Translations under genes and position numbers: made by a program
Part shown: positions 59,201 to 64,000 of the stretch, piece by piece
Layout of the letters: the number at the start of each line of letters is the position of its first letter
How positions within the stretch are numbered: the stretch's first letter is position 1
Notes under the pieces: model-generated
What the model was told of the DNA's origin: nothing
Databases searched by the model: none
What the model saw: the letters and a program-made list of their open reading frames with translations, nothing else
From: Pseudoxanthomonas sp. CF125
GTDB taxonomy: Bacteria > Pseudomonadota > Gammaproteobacteria > Xanthomonadales > Xanthomonadaceae
DNA length: 64,000 nt
Assembly: GCF_900104085.1 (NCBI RefSeq)
Contig: NZ_FNLD01000001.1
Span: 413,048 to 477,047, forward strand
Reading direction: 5' to 3'

Positions 59201-59784
59201 ACGGCGAAGCCTCGCAGCGCTCCGAATATCTGGAAGCGCAGAACGCCGACCTGACTTCGGCGCTGGAGACGCTGGAAGAAGCCATCCGCAAGATCGACCG
59301 TGAGACCCGCGGCCGCTTCAAGGACACTTTCGACCGCGTCAATTCGGGCGTACAGGAACTGTATCCGCGCCTGTTCGGTGGCGGCCATGCCTACCTGGAA
59401 CTGACCGGCGAAGACCTGCTGGATACCGGTGTGGCGATCATGGCCCGTCCGCCCGGCAAGCGCGTCTCCAACATCTCGCTGCTGTCCGGCGGCGAGAAGG
59501 CGATGACCGCGGTGGCGCTGGTGTTCGCCATCTTCCAGCTCAATCCCGCGCCGTTCTGCCTGCTGGACGAGGTGGACGCACCGCTGGACGAGGCCAACGT
59601 CGGCCGCTTCACGGCGATGGTCAAGGAAATGAGCGAGAAGGTGCAGTTCCTGTTCGTCAGCCACAACAAGTCGACCATGGAGGCCGCACACCAGCTCAGC
59701 GGCGTTACCATGCGGGAGCCTGGCGTCAGCCGTCTGGTCTCGGTGGACCTGGAAGAGGCAGCGCGCCTGGCCGGAGCCGCCTGA
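56281..59784 (+). CDS. smc: Chromosome segregation protein SMC
   Basis: The 1167-residue ATPase has all SMC parts. The N-terminal head has Walker A GPNGCGKS (31-38) in VVGPNGCGKSNIIDAVRW. A long coiled coil follows (about 170-500), then a hinge (about 505-650, with ENAVEGALGQLIEGVLVDAPE) and the returning coil (about 660-1010). The C-terminal head carries signature LLSGGEKAMTAVAL and Walker B FCLLDEVDAPLDEAN (about 1065-1105). With ScpA and ScpB (genes at 21-23 kb) it condenses and separates the chromosomes. The smc-zipA-ligA order is typical for Xanthomonadaceae. Confidence 0.97.
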   Translation: MRLSTIKLSGFKSFVDPTTLHLPTNMTGVVGPNGCGKSNIIDAVRWVMGESSASRLRGDSLTDVIFSGSAARKPVSQATVELIFDNSDHTIAGEFAAFNEISVKRLVSRDGTSSYYLNGTKCRRRDITDLFLGTGLGPRSYSIIEQGMISQIIEARPEDLRIYLEEAAGISKYKERRKETETRIRHTRENLDRLGDLREEITKQLEHLKRQAKQAEQYQALQEERKIKDAEWKALEYRGLDGELQKLREGLSQEETKLQQLIAEQREAERQLETGRAGRESASDALNKAQGEVYQVGSALARIEQQIQHQRELAERLQKARDEAQNALSELGQHISGDETKLAVLRESVAEAEPQLAQLQEDDQYKQEALREAETRLSDWQQRWEGHSRESSEAARAGEVERTRVDYLDKQSLEADRRREILTSERSGLDLDALAVAFEQAQQQHETQKASLDGLNTDLETRKQAVGALQEQQRGAQSELAEVRKNTQAARGRLSSLETLQHAALGQEQGAAVAWLKARGLDSASRVGEKLTVESGWENAVEGALGQLIEGVLVDAPESLVEALGELGEGRIALVSSDDDGSSFAPTSLAAKVQGPLAIRRLLARLHVAEDLAEARRLLPQLGEGDSVITRGGERMGAGWVRVLRSGAAKQGALLREREIQSLRIDIEALQKREAELDQLLTSFRDQLLAAEQHREDAQRALYMAHRGVSELAGQLQSQQGKVESARNRIDRIDGELLQLHETLDNSREQAREARSKLEDAISRMGELETTRQALEAERRRLAEARDAARDAARNSRDAAHALALTLESQRTQIVALSQALERMSGQRGQLDSRLGELSSQLSAGDSPVESLENERQAALEQRVLADRQLGEARAALEGIDNDLRNFEQIRHQRDEQSLTQREVISQRKLDQQALSLKAEQLSSAVVNAGFTLEDVINSLPEVAAVADWEQAVNSIDGKMRRLEPVNLAAIHEYGEASQRSEYLEAQNADLTSALETLEEAIRKIDRETRGRFKDTFDRVNSGVQELYPRLFGGGHAYLELTGEDLLDTGVAIMARPPGKRVSNISLLSGGEKAMTAVALVFAIFQLNPAPFCLLDEVDAPLDEANVGRFTAMVKEMSEKVQFLFVSHNKSTMEAAHQLSGVTMREPGVSRLVSVDLEEAARLAGAA

Positions 59785-59887
59785 TTTTGGAGGACATCGA
59801 CCTTGTGCAGCATGGCCGTTGCGTTACCCTGAAAGCACGACCTTCAGCATGATTCCCTCAGCGACCCCCACGCGGAGAAACAGATAA

Positions 59888-60613
59888 ATGTCCGACATGG
59901 CCTTGCTTAGAATCGGCATCCTGATCGCAGGCGTACTGCTGATCGCAGCGATCGTCTTCTTCGGCCGCCCCAAGAAGTCCAAACAGGGCAAGCGCATCGA
60001 ACCCGGCGAGCGGGACGCGGCGCGTACCGAGCCCAGCCTGGCCGGCGACCTTTCCGCGGACGGCTCGGGCCTGGACTACAGCAGCGACGCCGTTTCCCAA
60101 CCCGAGCTGGGCCTGCCCGGCGGCGCCACCGAGACCGACCTGGGCAAGCGCCCCAGCCAGGATTTCGACAAGATCGTCTCGCTCTACGTCGCCGCGCGCG
60201 CAGGCCACACCCTGCGCGGCGAGGACATCGTGGTGGCCGCCGAAAAGACCGGCCTGACCTTCGGCCACATGAACGTGTTCCACCGTCTGGTGGAAAACCA
60301 TCCCGAGCGCGGCCCCATCTTCAGCATGGCCAACATCCTGCAGCCCGGCAGTTTCGACATGGCCAACATCCGCGAACTGGAAACGCCGGCGATCGCCTTC
60401 TTCCTCACCCTGCCGGCACCGCTGACCGCGCTGGACGCCTGGGAGAAACTGCTGCCCAACGTGCAGCGCATGGCCGAACTGCTGGACGGCGTGGTGCTGG
60501 ACGACAGCCGCAACGCGCTGGGCCGCCAGCGCATCATGCATATCCGCGAGGAACTGCGCGCCTACGATCGCCAGCACGAAGCGCCGCCGCTGACCAAGTC
60601 GCCGCGCTGGTGA
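59888..60613 (+). CDS. zipA: Cell division protein ZipA
   Basis: The 241-residue protein has one N-terminal membrane segment (LLRIGILIAGVLLIAAIVFFG), a short basic stretch (RPKKSKQGKR) and a linker to about residue 85. The C-terminal FtsZ-binding domain spans about 90-235 (IVSLYVAARAGHTLRGEDIV, FGHMNVFHRLVENHPE, PGSFDMANIRELETPAIAFFLTLPAP, in pieces). ZipA tethers FtsZ to the inner membrane at the division site. It follows smc after 103 bases and has a GGAGAAA ribosome-binding site. Confidence 0.95.
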   Translation: MSDMALLRIGILIAGVLLIAAIVFFGRPKKSKQGKRIEPGERDAARTEPSLAGDLSADGSGLDYSSDAVSQPELGLPGGATETDLGKRPSQDFDKIVSLYVAARAGHTLRGEDIVVAAEKTGLTFGHMNVFHRLVENHPERGPIFSMANILQPGSFDMANIRELETPAIAFFLTLPAPLTALDAWEKLLPNVQRMAELLDGVVLDDSRNALGRQRIMHIREELRAYDRQHEAPPLTKSPRW

Positions 60614-60626
60614 GTTTGACGCGCCT

Positions 60627-61208
60627 TTAGCGGGATGGGCTTGCGGTCTGGGCTGCAGCGGCCGACATGCTGGCCAGAGTTGCCTTGGAAGCATCCTGTA
60701 GAGCTGAAGCCAGTTCTGTGGAAGTGCAGGCGGATTCGCCGGCCAGCCAGGCGATGATCGGGGAGAACATGCCATCCGCCAGCGCGTGAGCGACCAGGCG
60801 GTGGGGAATCCTCAGTCGCTTCCCGCCGCGCCGTCCTAGATGAGCTTCGATTCGTTGCACCAAGGCATTGCGGATCACGCGTGACGAGGCCCCTTGGAGA
60901 ATGCCTCGCGCCAGGGTCCGCTTTTCCCAGAAGTGATCGAGAAGCGCCTCGACCTGGCGGGGATTGGATTGGTCCGAAAGCATGCCGACGAGAAGCGAAA
61001 TAGCGTCCTCCATGCTGGAGGCGAGCAGGGCGTCCTTGCTCGCGAAGTGTTCGTAAAACGCCGACCGGCTGACACCTGAGGCCTGCAGGATGTCGTTGAT
61101 GCGGATCTCGTGGTAGCGCCGGCTGGTGGCTAGCAGCATGAACGCGGATTGCAACGCTTCGCGAGTCCGGCGTTGGCGGGGATCGAGAGCAGGAATAGGG
61201 CGGTTCAT
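60627..61208 (-). CDS. TetR/AcrR family transcriptional regulator
   Basis: The 193-residue protein starts MNRPIPALDPRQRRTREAL at 61208 and has the TetR DNA-binding region at about 12-60 (RTREALQSAFMLLATSRRYHEIRINDILQASGVSRSAFYEHFASKDALL in pieces). The rest is a helical ligand domain without known match. The frame extends upstream to 61364 over the divergent gene. It is convergent with zipA (14 bases between stops) and divergent from a VOC protein, which is the likely target. Confidence 0.9.
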   Translation of the reverse strand: MNRPIPALDPRQRRTREALQSAFMLLATSRRYHEIRINDILQASGVSRSAFYEHFASKDALLASSMEDAISLLVGMLSDQSNPRQVEALLDHFWEKRTLARGILQGASSRVIRNALVQRIEAHLGRRGGKRLRIPHRLVAHALADGMFSPIIAWLAGESACTSTELASALQDASKATLASMSAAAAQTASPSR

Positions 61209-61281
61209 GGCAGCGGCATCTTCGCATGCACCGACCCCTCGGATGGCGGACATATGCCGCTGATTGTCCGGGAACGGCCGG

Positions 61282-61303
61282 GGACGATCTGGTAACGTCG
61301 TCC
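61282..61303. promoter_or_regulatory. Candidate TetR-type operator between the regulator and VOC genes
   Basis: GGACGA (61282-61287) and TCGTCC (61298-61303) form an inverted pair with 10 bases between, 24 bases before the VOC gene start. A second imperfect palindrome (GCGGACATATGCCGC, 61246-61260) lies nearer the regulator. Assignment is by position and symmetry only. Confidence 0.35.
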
Positions 61304-61326
61304 GCAACAGGATTGCCGGATCGATT

Positions 61327-61698
61327 ATGTCCAGTCTGAAGGTTTCTGATCTTCGTCCTTTCATCCCGGCAAGGGATTTCGCCTTGTCGAAAGAGTTCTA
61401 CTCCAGTCTGGGCTGGGAAACGAAAGATGTTGCGGATGGATTGGCATTGGTGCGGCTTGCCGATCAGCAACACTTCTACATTCAAGCTTATTACATGAAG
61501 GAAGTCGCAGAGAATTGCATGCTGCACGTGACCGTGGACGATGCCCAGGCCTGGCACAGGCACGTGGCATCCGTTCTCCGGGGCAGGAAATTCGCCGATG
61601 CGCGCGTGCAGCCGCCAAAGTTCCAGCCGTATGGGGCCGTGGTCACTTTTGTCCACGATCCGTCGGGGGTCCTGCTGCACCTATGCCAATGGCAATAG
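61327..61698 (+). CDS. VOC (glyoxalase/bleomycin resistance-like) family protein
   Basis: The 123-residue protein has the paired beta-alpha-beta modules of the vicinal oxygen chelate fold: VSDLRPFIPARDFALSKEFYSSLGW (in pieces) at the N-terminus and VVTFVHDPSGVLLHLCQW at the C-terminus, where the last ligand region HDPSGVLLHL is typical. Members act as dioxygenases, glyoxalases or drug-binding proteins. The start at 61327 is chosen because the upstream frame (61264) covers the operator. It is divergent from the TetR gene. Confidence 0.82.
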   Translation: MSSLKVSDLRPFIPARDFALSKEFYSSLGWETKDVADGLALVRLADQQHFYIQAYYMKEVAENCMLHVTVDDAQAWHRHVASVLRGRKFADARVQPPKFQPYGAVVTFVHDPSGVLLHLCQWQ

Positions 61699-61810
61699 CG
61701 CCATAGCCCAGATGCGGCGAGGCTGTAGGTCGGCCTCGTGAACGACGTATGTAATGCAGTGCGTGCGTCGGGGAGGTAGCACCGTTCTACAGCGACCGTG
61801 GCGACGGTAG

Positions 61811-64000
<2,190 letters not shown>

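Overview
The window is 64 kb of a GC-rich gammaproteobacterial chromosome, most likely from the Xanthomonadaceae (Lysobacter/Pseudoxanthomonas/Xanthomonas relatives). This rests on the smc-zipA-ligA order, a zipA gene, a ligA with an extra internal segment, many secreted peptidases, an Oar-like TonB-dependent receptor, an Entner-Doudoroff gene set and several REP-type inverted repeats. No rRNA, tRNA, CRISPR array, transposase or prophage gene was seen. Two genes run off the window: a barstar-like gene at the left edge and ligA at the right edge.

Layout. 0-3.6 kb (minus strand): a guanyl-specific ribonuclease with its barstar-like inhibitor, a secreted endonuclease/exonuclease/phosphatase-fold protein and a secreted M14 carboxypeptidase-like enzyme. 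3.7-6.7 kb: a POT-family peptide symporter coupled to a rhomboid protease, then a lysine/alanine-rich histone-like protein. 6.8-23.9 kb: mostly housekeeping and stress genes: small acetyltransferase, DUF3298-type lipoprotein, cyclopropane fatty acid synthase, periplasmic glycerophosphodiester phosphodiesterase, M3 peptidase, secreted amidohydrolase, glutathione peroxidase, ferredoxin-NADP reductase, a flavoprotein reductase, the scpA-scpB-rluB operon, and yciI plus a bolA-like gene.

23.9-47.4 kb is the most distinctive region: what looks like a complete glucan utilisation locus. It holds a periplasmic GH3 beta-glucosidase, a LacI regulator, a TonB-dependent receptor, a flavin-dependent (tryptophan-type) halogenase with its catalytic residues intact, a GH144/glycoamylase-like lipoprotein, an ABC sugar importer (binding protein and two permeases), and a 1118-residue multidomain secreted protein with an (alpha/alpha)-barrel-like C-terminal part. 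On the opposite strand follow a cytosolic GH1 beta-glucosidase, glucokinase, phosphogluconate dehydratase and KDPG aldolase. The importer ATPase is divergent from the GH1 gene. Near-identical 14-bp LacI-type palindromes lie before the GH3, lacI, GH144 and GH1 genes, with a degenerate copy before the receptor gene. The inferred route is outer-membrane uptake, periplasmic trimming, ABC import, cytosolic hydrolysis, phosphorylation and the Entner-Doudoroff pathway. Because characterised GH144 enzymes are endo-beta-1,2-glucanases, beta-1,2-glucan is the best guess for substrate, but this is inference.

47.4-52.8 kb (minus strand): a YtrA-type GntR repressor with an inverted repeat in its promoter, an ABC ATPase, a large ABC-2-like membrane protein and a secreted S9 peptidase. 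53-64 kb: a DUF748/AsmA-like envelope protein, then smc, zipA and ligA; a divergent TetR regulator/VOC protein pair sits between zipA and ligA. At least five different REP-like inverted repeats occur between genes. One of them overlaps the 5' end of the coding region of the 1118-residue protein.
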